64,000 nucleotides of DNA from CAVQBP01 sp963848195 (GTDB lineage Bacteria; Bacteroidota; Ignavibacteria; Ignavibacteriales; Ignavibacteriaceae). Position numbers and translations under genes: made by a program. Shown here piece after piece: positions 1 through 8,486 of this stretch (position 1 is the first letter of the stretch; each line of letters opens with the position of its first letter). Below the pieces are notes generated by a model. It was not told the origin of the DNA. It searched no databases and saw only the letters and a list, made by a program, of their open reading frames with translations. The stretch lies in assembly GCA_963848195.1 (NCBI GenBank), contig CAWKCY010000017.1, forward strand, positions 1 through 64,000, in the 5' to 3' direction.

Positions 1-73
1 TTTTTGCTTTAGAATAATCAAGATCATACTCTTTGTTCATATCCTTAATTTTTTCATTTGACATTTTCTTCAT
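1..73 (-). CDS. Partial antitoxin-like small protein (N-terminus only)
   Basis: The first 24 codons of a minus-strand gene run off the left edge. The start is ATG at 73, preceded by an AAAGAGAG purine stretch; a second ATG lies three codons in. The visible peptide begins MKKMSNEKIKDMNKEYDLDY and continues SKAK. Acidic-aromatic starts ending in (D/F)(Y/F)SKAK are common in short CopG/ribbon-helix-helix-type antitoxins, but too little is visible to assign a family. Its neighbour, the AbiEi-Fic fusion, is transcribed in the same direction, so both may belong to a toxin-antitoxin or defence block. The missing remainder would decide. Confidence 0.45.
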   Translation of the reverse strand, partial: MKKMSNEKIKDMNKEYDLDYSKAK

Positions 74-118
74 AATCTTTTCTCTCTTTAGAAGTTATTT
101 CGGCGGCGACAATTATGA

Positions 119-136
119 TGTGCAATTTGTGCAATT
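119..136. repeat. Tandem 9-mer (TGTGCAATT x2) upstream of the partial antitoxin-like gene
   Basis: Two exact adjacent copies of TGTGCAATT lie about 45 bp upstream of the minus-strand start at 73. Direct repeats in the promoter region of a ribbon-helix-helix-like antitoxin gene would fit an autoregulatory operator. That role is inference. Confidence 0.35.
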
Positions 137-172
137 AATGTGTAAATGAATTTATCCGCCAGATAATAGACA

Positions 173-1627
173 TTAATCAATTTTTAGATATTTGCCTTCA
201 TCTGGTTCGAAGAAGGCATTGTGAGATTCGAGATATTTATATAGCTCATCATAATCATCATTGTTTAAATATGAACTAAACTTGTGAACTTTGGAAAGCA
301 TATCGACATAGGGAACTGGGTCTTTATCTCTTGTAAGTTTCTTTAATGTAAGTAAATAATCCTCACGATAGACTGTTGGAATAATTATTTTACATTGGTT
401 GCGATTAACTAGTTCAGAATTCATCATAACACGTGCAATTCTACCATTGCCGTCTTCGAAGGGATGCACTTCGCTGACAAGGAACATCATATAAGCTGCA
501 CTAGCAAAAGGGTCTGTCAATATTTTATAATAATTAAAGCCACGTATAAGTGTACCACGAACCAGTTGGAAATCAACAAAGTGAGTATCACCGGCTCTAT
601 TATTTTTAGTTTTAAATTCACCAGGATATTTATCGGTTCGAGCGGATAGCAAAATCTTATGTCTTTTTTGCAAAATTGACAAAAGTTCGTTTTCATCTTT
701 TGGAATAATTTTCATTTCATTTTTATTCGAGACAAGCTGATAAGTACCAAGAACATCGTGGGAATCACCACTACGTGAAGGTAATGGAACACCGGTATCA
801 ATAATTTCTTTTGCTTCTGCGACTTCGAAAACAGTACCTTCAATATAATTCGAAAAGTATGCTTCGAAGAATGCAAAGTTCCTAAATGAGTTTGGTGTTA
901 AATTACTTTCAGGGTATTCTTGAAACGCTTTGTTATGCAGATAATTAAAAAGTATTTCAAAGATTTCAATTCTATGTCTATCATAAGGAAGACCGACTGA
1001 ACGTGAAAGAGCAAGATCAGACTTTAGTATTTTTGATGGTTTTGTTGAAAATAAAGCACCAATGATTTTATTTAACAGCTCATATTCTTTTTGCATATTC
1101 AAAATTTTTGATAAATGCCTTGCCTTATCACGCAAGCCATTTAACCCTTCTTCACCTTTTATTCTAAGAATATCGTCAAGCTTTTCTTCTATCTGAGGAA
1201 TACTCAAAGTTTTAGAATCGGGTCCAGTCTTTTTTGTGATTTGGAGATTCTCCAGAAATCTTCTGGGTTCTGAAGCAACATAAAGTTCCCCAATCATCTT
1301 ATTATCTCCGTCTATGGGGCCTTTACCTTCCAAAAAATTTATTGTTATGCCAGGTAACTTTATTTTTTTAGTATATGTATAAGTAACAAATAATTTATTT
1401 GTAGTAGTTGGCTTAAATTCAAAAGCGGAGCGATGACTTAGTACTGCATTAGGATATAGATTACCCAATATTTCAAGAATGTTTCTTTTGACAATTGCGG
1501 AAGGTGCCTCTTCAAAATTTGTTGAATAAATCCTTGGTGCTATCTTCCGAATTTTCTTCTCTTTAAGCATTTTAGATATTCTATACCATTCTTGAGGATC
1601 TGATGATGCAAATATTATTTCACTCAT
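173..1627 (-). CDS. AbiEi-like winged-helix / Fic domain fusion protein
   Basis: A 484-residue protein. Residues ~10-130 resemble the AbiEi-type antitoxin N-terminus: a winged helix with a KIAPRIY wing, then AVLSHRSAFEF, the usual SHxSAL-like core. Residues ~210-445 are a Fic domain. The catalytic motif HPFEDGNGR is at 388-396, with the histidine and the phosphate-binding DGNGR complete. An inhibitory-helix motif, SNYIEG (S/TxxxE-G/N), lies at 259-264 just N-terminal to the Fic core, as in class II autoinhibited Fic enzymes. Known Fic proteins transfer AMP or related groups to a protein hydroxyl; the target here is unknown. The start is ATG at 1627. A repeat unit ends four bases before it, so the ribosome-binding region lies inside a putative operator. 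Likely a self-regulated toxin or regulator, possibly tied to phage defence. Confidence 0.85.
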   Translation of the reverse strand: MSEIIFASSDPQEWYRISKMLKEKKIRKIAPRIYSTNFEEAPSAIVKRNILEILGNLYPNAVLSHRSAFEFKPTTTNKLFVTYTYTKKIKLPGITINFLEGKGPIDGDNKMIGELYVASEPRRFLENLQITKKTGPDSKTLSIPQIEEKLDDILRIKGEEGLNGLRDKARHLSKILNMQKEYELLNKIIGALFSTKPSKILKSDLALSRSVGLPYDRHRIEIFEILFNYLHNKAFQEYPESNLTPNSFRNFAFFEAYFSNYIEGTVFEVAEAKEIIDTGVPLPSRSGDSHDVLGTYQLVSNKNEMKIIPKDENELLSILQKRHKILLSARTDKYPGEFKTKNNRAGDTHFVDFQLVRGTLIRGFNYYKILTDPFASAAYMMFLVSEVHPFEDGNGRIARVMMNSELVNRNQCKIIIPTVYREDYLLTLKKLTRDKDPVPYVDMLSKVHKFSSYLNNDDYDELYKYLESHNAFFEPDEGKYLKID

Positions 1628-1630
1628 TTT

Positions 1631-1819
1631 GAATATTTTCCAGTATAATCGTAATTTGAGTATAAAATTATGAAAATTTTCCAGAATAAGCCAGATAATT
1701 ATGAATATTTTCCATAATAAAACAATTTAGAATATTTTCCAGTATAAGGACAAAATGGCTGAATAATTTAGATAATTTTCCAAAATAAGGCGATATTTTT
1801 AGATAATTTTCCAGAATAA
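1631..1819. repeat. Six iterated 18-bp repeats upstream of the Fic fusion gene
   Basis: Six copies of GAWWATTTTCCANWATAA lie in the same orientation at 1631-1648, 1672-1689, 1703-1720, 1730-1747, 1771-1788 and 1802-1819. Successive starts are 41, 31, 27, 41 and 31 bp apart, so most spacings are whole turns of B-DNA. The copy nearest the gene ends 3 bp from its start codon. Because the gene product has an AbiEi-like DNA-binding N-terminus, the array is most simply read as a multi-site autoregulatory operator. An origin-like iteron or a decayed mobile repeat is possible but less likely. Confidence 0.7.
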
Positions 1820-1876
1820 ATGAATTGCAAGAAAGGTTAGTACAAACATTTACTTGAATCATATGTTCAGGAAGGA

Positions 1877-2248
1877 ATGATTAATGACAATGGTCTAATG
1901 ATCATCATGAATGACCTAATGAATGACAGATGACCAATGACCTAATGACCAATGACAAATAATCCGTACCAATTTTGTCATTTTTGGCAGACGCCGTTCC
2001 TTATGTATTTAATATGCATTTCCTTCCCCCGCTCCTCCTCCAAGCTACAACCAAGTTTCCTCCAAGTAAACAGAACCCCAAAAACTCCCCCAAATCTTGT
2101 AAAACTTTTCGAAAATATTTTGAAGCATCTGACAAAATGACAGTCGATTATTATCTCACCTCACCCCGGGATCCGAAATCCATAAAATTACTCCAATACA
2201 GAAATAACAAATATTCTAATCCAGTAATGGGGTTTATTGATCTGAATT
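1877..2248. other. Gene-poor intergenic stretch with low-complexity ATGACCAATGAC tract
   Basis: Bases 1877-1960 are an imperfect run of the words ATGACC, AATGAC and CTAATG. Similar short tracts occur at 33189-33246 and 39480-39492. The rest, to 2248, has short open frames without a ribosome-binding site or recognisable protein, so no gene is called. Confidence 0.5.
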
Positions 2249-3046
2249 TTATTCTACCTCAATCACTTCTTGTAATCTTGGATTACCATATTCTGCACCA
2301 GCAGCCTTTACATAAAGATTAGACAAAATCTGAGCTTCGCCTTTTCCATGCGTGTGTCCGCATAAAACAGTTAAATTACCATGCGGGTGATCTTTCATTA
2401 TTTCTATTATTACATCTCCGACACTTTTGCATGAAAAGTGTGGAAGAAACTCATCATCAGTAATTCTTCCCCGGTACGTGCATGCATCCTTAAATGGAGG
2501 TACATGCGTTAATAAAAAAACACTGCGATATTTTTCTAATGCTGCAGGAAGAATTCTTTTAATATATTCGGCAGCCTCATCACCCAGCTCATTTAATTTC
2601 TTAAATCGTTTAATAATATCAGGTTCAATCAGTTCCTTAATCAGCAAGTAATCATTAAGCTGAACTGTTGATTTTATGCCATTTCCTAAACGACCATCTG
2701 CCCATCCATCATGCCCGATAAGTGCTGTATTTTCCGTTAGTTCTACGATACCTTTAATAGCTAGCCATTGTAATCTTTGTGTTAAATTGGAAAGTTCGAC
2801 CATTCTTTTACGTACTTCTTCAATCGATCCGTAATAAAAATCATGATTGCCCAGCACAAAATAGATAGGTAATTGCAGCTGCTCTTCTAAAATAAGGAGA
2901 TATTGTTCTACAGAACTAGCAATACCTGTATCACCACCAATTAGAATGTAATCCGGTTCAGCAGCTTTAATTCTATTACAGAGATCATTTATTTTATCCG
3001 GTGCAAATTCAAGGTGAAGATCTGTAAGCCATGCAAGACGTTTCAT
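2249..3046 (-). CDS. Calcineurin-like metallophosphoesterase
   Basis: A 265-residue soluble protein with all five metal-binding blocks of the calcineurin-like phosphoesterase fold, in order: DLHLE near residue 9 (D-x-H), GGDTG near 39, GNHDFY near 67, LTHVPPF near 180 and CGHTHGKG near 228. This is the usual size for single-domain bacterial members. Family members hydrolyse phosphomono- or diesters with a two-metal centre; the substrate cannot be read from sequence. No signal peptide is seen, so it is probably cytoplasmic. The gene stands alone between the Fic fusion region and the divergent DUF1016 gene, with no obvious operon partner. Confidence 0.9.
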   Translation of the reverse strand: MKRLAWLTDLHLEFAPDKINDLCNRIKAAEPDYILIGGDTGIASSVEQYLLILEEQLQLPIYFVLGNHDFYYGSIEEVRKRMVELSNLTQRLQWLAIKGIVELTENTALIGHDGWADGRLGNGIKSTVQLNDYLLIKELIEPDIIKRFKKLNELGDEAAEYIKRILPAALEKYRSVFLLTHVPPFKDACTYRGRITDDEFLPHFSCKSVGDVIIEIMKDHPHGNLTVLCGHTHGKGEAQILSNLYVKAAGAEYGNPRLQEVIEVE

Positions 3047-3276
3047 AAAATTGATTTAGTTAATTTATTTATTGTAGAAAAATATCTGACTGTATAGTAC
3101 TTTTTTGAGTAACCTTTTAAAATATACATATTTTTCTAATCTATCAGGCTTAAATCAATATATTGAGACAAAATATTAAAAATATTCTCTCTGCTGCTAT
3201 TGAATTCTTTGCCTCATTACTCTCAAATCCTTAATTTGCATAATATATATTATTCAAATATTTAACTGCTGCTTAA

Positions 3277-4374
3277 GTGGGAAAAAAGAAAAACATCGTT
3301 TCTAAATCTTCTTATTCATCTTTAATTAAAGATATTTCAACTATTCTCGAAACAGCCAGAAGAAATTCTGCTAGAGTAGTGAATACTATTCTCACAGCGA
3401 CTTACTGGGAGATCGGAAGAAGAATAGTTGAGTATGAACAATCGGGTTCCGAACGTGCTGAATATGGACATAAATTACTTAAAAATCTTTCTAATGATCT
3501 AATTAAAGATTTTGGCAGAGGATTTTCTGAAAGAAATCTCGAATTAATGCGTCTCTTTTATATTTCGCAGACACTGTCTGCGAAATCTATAACTATTAAA
3601 AATATTTTCGGTACTCAATCAGAACAATCTCTTTTATCTGAATTATCAAAAATATTTTCATTACCCTGGTCTCATTACGTTCGCTTATTATCTGTAAAAA
3701 AAGAAGATGCTAGAAATTTTTACGAATCTGAATCTATTCGTAACGGCTGGTCTGTTCGTCAGCTCGATAGGCAAATCTCTACCCAATTTTATGAACGTAC
3801 ATTGCTGTCTAAAAATAAATCTGCAATGCTTAAGAAAGGTGCTAAACCTTTACCCGAAGATAATGTTACCGCGGAAGAAGAAATCAAAGATCCATACATA
3901 CTCGAATTCCTAAATCTTAAAGACGAATACTCCGAAAACAATCTTGAAGAAGCTCTAATAATTCATCTTGAAAAATTTTTGCTGGAATTAGGCGGGGACT
4001 TTGCATTTATTGGTCGCCAGAAAAGACTACGAATAGGAAATAGTTGGTTTAAGATTGATTTGCTATTCTTCCATCGTAAACTAAAATGTCTCGTTGTCAT
4101 TGAATTAAAGATCGGGAAATTCAGTTACTCCGATGCCGGTCAAATGCATATGTATTTAAACTATGCAAAAGAACATTGGACTAACAAAGATGAAAATCCC
4201 CCGGTTGGTTTGATACTTTGTACCGAAAAGGATTCAGCTATAGCTAAATATTCATTGGAAGGATTATCCAATAAAGTACTTGCTGCAGAATATAAACTTA
4301 ACTTACCTGATGAAAAATTACTTGCTGAGGAAGTTGAGCATACAAGGAAGATGTTGGAAAGAAAAAAGCTGTGA
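3277..4374 (+). CDS. DUF1016 (YhcG-type) PD-(D/E)XK nuclease domain protein
   Basis: A 365-residue protein with the two-part DUF1016 architecture. Residues ~12-110 form the helical N-terminal region, with YWEIGRRIVEYEQ and the LSxDL..FGRGFSERNLxxMRxFY signature. Residues ~215-350 form a PD-(D/E)XK-like nuclease domain: the acidic residue in FKIDLLFFH, the ELKIGKF block carrying E-x-K, then a conserved DAGQMHMYL helix. The reading begins at GTG (3277) with no clear ribosome-binding site, so the start is uncertain. Family members are widespread accessory genes, often near restriction or mobile loci; the in vivo role is poorly known. A perfect 23-bp palindrome sits inside the gene, in a segment that reads ISQTLSAK. 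Confidence 0.85.
   Translation: MGKKKNIVSKSSYSSLIKDISTILETARRNSARVVNTILTATYWEIGRRIVEYEQSGSERAEYGHKLLKNLSNDLIKDFGRGFSERNLELMRLFYISQTLSAKSITIKNIFGTQSEQSLLSELSKIFSLPWSHYVRLLSVKKEDARNFYESESIRNGWSVRQLDRQISTQFYERTLLSKNKSAMLKKGAKPLPEDNVTAEEEIKDPYILEFLNLKDEYSENNLEEALIIHLEKFLLELGGDFAFIGRQKRLRIGNSWFKIDLLFFHRKLKCLVVIELKIGKFSYSDAGQMHMYLNYAKEHWTNKDENPPVGLILCTEKDSAIAKYSLEGLSNKVLAAEYKLNLPDEKLLAEEVEHTRKMLERKKL
3563..3585. repeat. Perfect 23-bp palindrome inside the DUF1016 gene
   Basis: TTTCGCAGACA, one C, then TGTCTGCGAAA: 11-bp perfect arms inside the coding sequence, at the variable linker between the helical region and the nuclease domain. It encodes SQTLSAK. A random perfect 11-bp inverted repeat with a 1-nt centre is unlikely, so it may be an inserted palindromic element or a self-recognised site. 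Confidence 0.7.
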
Positions 4375-4395
4375 ACTATTAAATAGCTTATTTTT
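4366..4395 (+). terminator. Possible weak terminator after the DUF1016 gene
   Basis: AAGCT and AGCTT arms separated by 14 nt, followed by ATTTTT, overlap the stop codon. The stem is short, so this is tentative. Confidence 0.25.
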
Positions 4396-4671
4396 AAAAT
4401 TGCTGCCTCTTTAAGATATGGATTCAATTACATTAACCCAACGATCTCTTTCCATGTGTAAAAAAACTACAGTGACAAAAAAATCAAAAACCTTTATTAT
4501 TGTACCTGGAATGATTTTGTTTATATTAATTAATTAAAGCAATATAGCAATCCGGAGCGAAGACAAAATAACCTGTTTTTATTCAATCATCTGGTTATAT
4601 TTGTAAGAAGCATAATGGTTTTTTCCGGTTTTGTAAAAAACAATTCTATAAAATTTATTTTGGAGAATGAA

Positions 4672-7488
4672 ATGAAGAGAGCAATAGTAATAGCTGTGTT
4701 TTTAATTTTTACGGGGTTTATAGCAGCGCAAAATAATATTGCTTTAAATGATACAATCCCTGTCGATCCGAAGATTACAATAGGAACTTTAGATAATGGT
4801 TTGAAATATTATATACGCGAAAATAAGAAACCTGAAAAGAGAGCGTACTTAAGGTTAGTCGTAAATGCCGGTTCCATACTTGAAAATAATGATCAGCAAG
4901 GACTAGCACATTTAACCGAACATATGGCTTTCAATGGTACTGAACATTTTGAAAAACAGGACTTGATAAACTACCTGGAATCGATAGGTATGAGATTCGG
5001 TCCGGATATAAATGCATATACAAGCTTTGATCAGACTGTTTATATGATTGAAGTTCCTACCGATAGCCTGGAAATGGTAAAAAAAGGATTTCAAATTTTA
5101 GATGACTGGTCACATAGCCTCAGTTTTGATAGTGTTGAAATAGATAAAGAACGGGGAGTAGTAATTGAAGAATGGAGGCTTGGTAGGGGAGCGCAGGCAA
5201 GAATCCGTGACAAACAATTACCGCTACTATTAAAAGATTCCAGGTATGCGGAAAGACTTCCTATCGGCAAAAAAGATATCCTGGAAAATTTCAAGCACCG
5301 AACATTAATAAATTTTTATAAGGACTGGTATAGACCTGATCTTATGGCAGTGGTTGCAGTGGGTGATTTTGATAAAAATTATATAGAGAAATTAATAAAA
5401 GAACACTTTTCAGATATAAAAAATCCTCCTAACGAGAGAGACAGAGAAATCTATCCTGTTCCGGATAATGATTCTACCTTATTTTCAATTGTTACTGATC
5501 CTGAAGCTACTTCTACACAGGTTGCTCTTTATTTTAAGCTGCCGGTAGAACCGCAAGCAACTGTAAAAGACTACCGTCAAAGTTTGGTTGAACAATTATA
5601 TAATAGTATGCTCAACAGCAGACTGGAGGAATTATCCCAACAGCCGGATCCTCCTTTTCTTTACGGCTATTCGGCTAAGGGAAGGATCGTTGCAACTAAA
5701 GAAGTATATATGCTGGCTGCCGGCGTAAAGGAAGATGGAATTGAAAAAGGGCTTGAGACCTTATTAAGAGAAGCAAAGCGGGTAAAAGAGTTTGGATTTA
5801 CACAAACAGAATTACAAAGACAGAAAGATGAAACTTTAAGATATATTGAGAAAGCTTATAATGAACGAAATAAGACCGAATCAACTAATCTCGCTTCGGA
5901 ATATATTAGAAATTTTCTGTATGATGAACCAATTCCGGGTATTGAATATGAATACGATCTGCAGAAAGAATTTTTGCCGGGTATTAAACTTGATGAGATA
6001 AATAATCTGGGTGATAAGTGGATGAACAAAAGTGAAGTTGTTCTTGTTAGCGCACCTCAAAAAGAAGGGCTGGTTATCCCGGATAAAGAACAGCTTAAAA
6101 GTATAATGAATAAAATTAAAGATGAAAAAGTTACTGCATATGAAGATAAAGTTTTAGATGAACCTATAGTGGAAAAAGTCCCGCAGCCTTCAAGAATAGT
6201 TAATGAAAAAAAGTTTGAGGATTTAGGATTAACCGAATGGACTTTATCAAACGGTGTAAAGGTATATCTAAAGCCGACTGATTTTAAAAACGATGAAATC
6301 CTTTTTGAAGGAATTAGTCCCGGCGGAAATTCCCTGGTACCCGATTCGGAATATATTCCTGCTGCTACTTCTACTTCTATTATAAATCAAAGCGGTGTAG
6401 GTAATTTCGATTACATAGCACTGCAAAAAAAATTAACGGGAAAAATTGTCAATGTTTCTCCTTATATAGGTGAATTATCGGAGGGTATTTCAGGCTCTGC
6501 CTCACCTAAAGATATGAAAAGCATGTTTGAGCTCATATATTCATATTTTACAGCTCCCAGAATGGACAGTTCTGCATTTCTTTCCTTCAAGGTAAAAATG
6601 AAAAGCTGGCTTGATAATAGGAATGCAAGTCCGGAGGCTGCTTTCCAGGATACTCTTCAAAATACATTAAACCAGTACAATTTTAGAAGGGAACCATGGA
6701 CACTTGGAAAATTAAGTAAAATGGATCTGGATGAATCTTATAAAATATATAAAAACCGTTTTGCCGATGCGTCTGATTTTACTTTTATCTTTGTAGGCAG
6801 CTTTAAACCGGATAGTATCAAACCGTTTATTGAAACATATATTGGTAATCTCCCTTCAATTAATAGAAAAGAAAATTGGAAAGATCTTAATATTAACCCG
6901 CCTAAAGGGGTTGTTGACAAAGAAGTAGTAAAAGGTATTGAACCCAAGAGCCGGGTAAATTTAACCTTTACCGGGCCCTTTGAATGGAACTACGAAAATG
7001 ATTATGTATTTAATTCGATGCTTGATGTTTTAAGGATCAAATTAAGAGAAGTACTTAGAGAGGATAAAAGCGGAACTTACGGCGTTGGTGTATATGGTTC
7101 CGGAGATAAAATACCCGACCAGAAATATAGTATTACGATTACATGGTCATGTGCTCCTGAAAGAGTTGATGAATTAATTAAGGATGCTATGCAGCAGATA
7201 GATAGTCTAAAGCAGGTACCCGCTGCTCCTATTTATATAACCAAGGTCAAGGAAACGCAGATACGGACAAATGAAACTAATTTAAAGGAAAACAGATTCT
7301 GGCTGAATCTCCTGCAGAGATACCTTTTTGATGATCTCGATCTAACCGAGATAAATAAATATCCCGAAAGAATTTCAGAGCTTACTGCAGATAAAATTCA
7401 AGATGCTGCAAAAAAATATTTTAACATGAATAATTATGTGGAGGTTGTATTATATCCTGAGAAAACCCAGCAGTCTAATAAAAATTAG
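4672..7488 (+). CDS. M16 family (pitrilysin/insulinase) zinc metallopeptidase, exported
   Basis: A 938-residue protein, counted from ATG 4672. This start is preferred over the in-frame ATG at 4615 because it has a GGAG six bases upstream and opens a clear signal peptide (MKRAIVIAVFLIFTGFIAA, cleavage before QNN). The inverted zinc motif HLTEH lies at residues 80-84, and an ERGVVIEEW segment about 80 residues later supplies the third ligand. The length fits a two-repeat M16B enzyme: an active N-terminal half and, from about residue 520, a second M16 half beginning LTEWTLSNGVKVYLK that lacks HxxEH. It presumably acts in the periplasm on peptides. The two genes downstream follow closely on the same strand (28 and 7 nt gaps). 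Confidence 0.92.
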   Translation: MKRAIVIAVFLIFTGFIAAQNNIALNDTIPVDPKITIGTLDNGLKYYIRENKKPEKRAYLRLVVNAGSILENNDQQGLAHLTEHMAFNGTEHFEKQDLINYLESIGMRFGPDINAYTSFDQTVYMIEVPTDSLEMVKKGFQILDDWSHSLSFDSVEIDKERGVVIEEWRLGRGAQARIRDKQLPLLLKDSRYAERLPIGKKDILENFKHRTLINFYKDWYRPDLMAVVAVGDFDKNYIEKLIKEHFSDIKNPPNERDREIYPVPDNDSTLFSIVTDPEATSTQVALYFKLPVEPQATVKDYRQSLVEQLYNSMLNSRLEELSQQPDPPFLYGYSAKGRIVATKEVYMLAAGVKEDGIEKGLETLLREAKRVKEFGFTQTELQRQKDETLRYIEKAYNERNKTESTNLASEYIRNFLYDEPIPGIEYEYDLQKEFLPGIKLDEINNLGDKWMNKSEVVLVSAPQKEGLVIPDKEQLKSIMNKIKDEKVTAYEDKVLDEPIVEKVPQPSRIVNEKKFEDLGLTEWTLSNGVKVYLKPTDFKNDEILFEGISPGGNSLVPDSEYIPAATSTSIINQSGVGNFDYIALQKKLTGKIVNVSPYIGELSEGISGSASPKDMKSMFELIYSYFTAPRMDSSAFLSFKVKMKSWLDNRNASPEAAFQDTLQNTLNQYNFRREPWTLGKLSKMDLDESYKIYKNRFADASDFTFIFVGSFKPDSIKPFIETYIGNLPSINRKENWKDLNINPPKGVVDKEVVKGIEPKSRVNLTFTGPFEWNYENDYVFNSMLDVLRIKLREVLREDKSGTYGVGVYGSGDKIPDQKYSITITWSCAPERVDELIKDAMQQIDSLKQVPAAPIYITKVKETQIRTNETNLKENRFWLNLLQRYLFDDLDLTEINKYPERISELTADKIQDAAKKYFNMNNYVEVVLYPEKTQQSNKN

Positions 7489-7516
7489 TTGCCTATAAAC
7501 AAAAGCAGTAATAAAT

Positions 7517-8479
7517 ATGGAAAAAGTAAAACTCGGGATCATCGGATGCGGTATAGCAGCTAAAAAACTGCATTATCCCGCTCTCCTGGATTTAAAAGAT
7601 AAATTTGAAATAGTTGCCGTAAGTAACCATACTGAACCTAAGGCAAAGGAATTCGCTTCAATGGCAGGAGATGTCCCTTACTTTCTCGATTATAAAGATC
7701 TTCTCAATAGTAATGATATTGAAGCTGTTGATATAGCCTTACCTATAAATTTGAATTACCAGGCAGCTAAAGATGCATTGGAAACGGGGAAACATGTTAT
7801 ACTTGAAAAACCATTGGCTGCAAATCTCGATGAAGCCGAAAAGATGCTTGAGTTCCCCAAAAAATATAAAACTGTTATGCTGCTTGCTGAGAACTTCAGA
7901 TATAAGAAATTATATCTAAGAATAAAAAATATTATTGACGACGGTAAAATAGGAAAGCCGTACTCGGTAATATGGACAAACTTCGATTATGTAGATGAAA
8001 ATAATGAATACGGGCAGACAGTGTGGCGAAAGCATCATCAATATAAAGGAGGTTTTATAACCGACGGCGGTGTTCACAGCATTGCTGCTTTAAGATTACT
8101 TTTTGGTGATATTACTCCCACAGCAAAATTTGTACAGAGCATAAATCCCGAGGTTGGAGAACTTGATACGTGTAATATTCAGATGAAATTTGCAAATGAT
8201 ATTACCGGTTCTTTATTCTTTTATTTTACAACGCCAAAGTTTTATGAAAACAGACTAATCATTTTCGGGAATAAAGGGACTATAATAGCTGATGGTAATA
8301 ATATTACTTTGAAAAATATTTTCAATGAAGAATTTACAGAAGAAGTTAAATCAGGGAATGGATTTAAAGAAGAATTTGAAGATTTTTATTACGCAATTCG
8401 AAACGGGAATAAAATAAGAAGCACCTTTGAAGAAGGTTATAAGGATTTAAAAACTATACTTGATATTCTGAATATGTAA
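7517..8479 (+). CDS. Gfo/Idh/MocA family NAD(P)-dependent oxidoreductase
   Basis: A 320-residue protein with an N-terminal Rossmann fold (GIIGCGIAAKKLH at ~7-19), the family EKPLA motif near residue 96, and a C-terminal alpha/beta domain with DGGVHSIAALRLLFG, where the histidine is the usual catalytic or substrate-binding residue. The family oxidises or reduces hydroxyl groups of sugars, inositols and related polyols. It starts 28 nt after the M16 peptidase and ends 7 nt before the dehydratase gene, so it is probably co-transcribed. The substrate is not evident. Confidence 0.88.
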   Translation: MEKVKLGIIGCGIAAKKLHYPALLDLKDKFEIVAVSNHTEPKAKEFASMAGDVPYFLDYKDLLNSNDIEAVDIALPINLNYQAAKDALETGKHVILEKPLAANLDEAEKMLEFPKKYKTVMLLAENFRYKKLYLRIKNIIDDGKIGKPYSVIWTNFDYVDENNEYGQTVWRKHHQYKGGFITDGGVHSIAALRLLFGDITPTAKFVQSINPEVGELDTCNIQMKFANDITGSLFFYFTTPKFYENRLIIFGNKGTIIADGNNITLKNIFNEEFTEEVKSGNGFKEEFEDFYYAIRNGNKIRSTFEEGYKDLKTILDILNM

Positions 8480-8486
8480 GAGAATA

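Noticed and set aside
1952..2322. Plus-strand open frames of 62 and 115 codons before the metallophosphoesterase gene
   Set aside because: No ribosome-binding site, biased composition and overlap with the real gene's 3' end on the other strand; no protein family.
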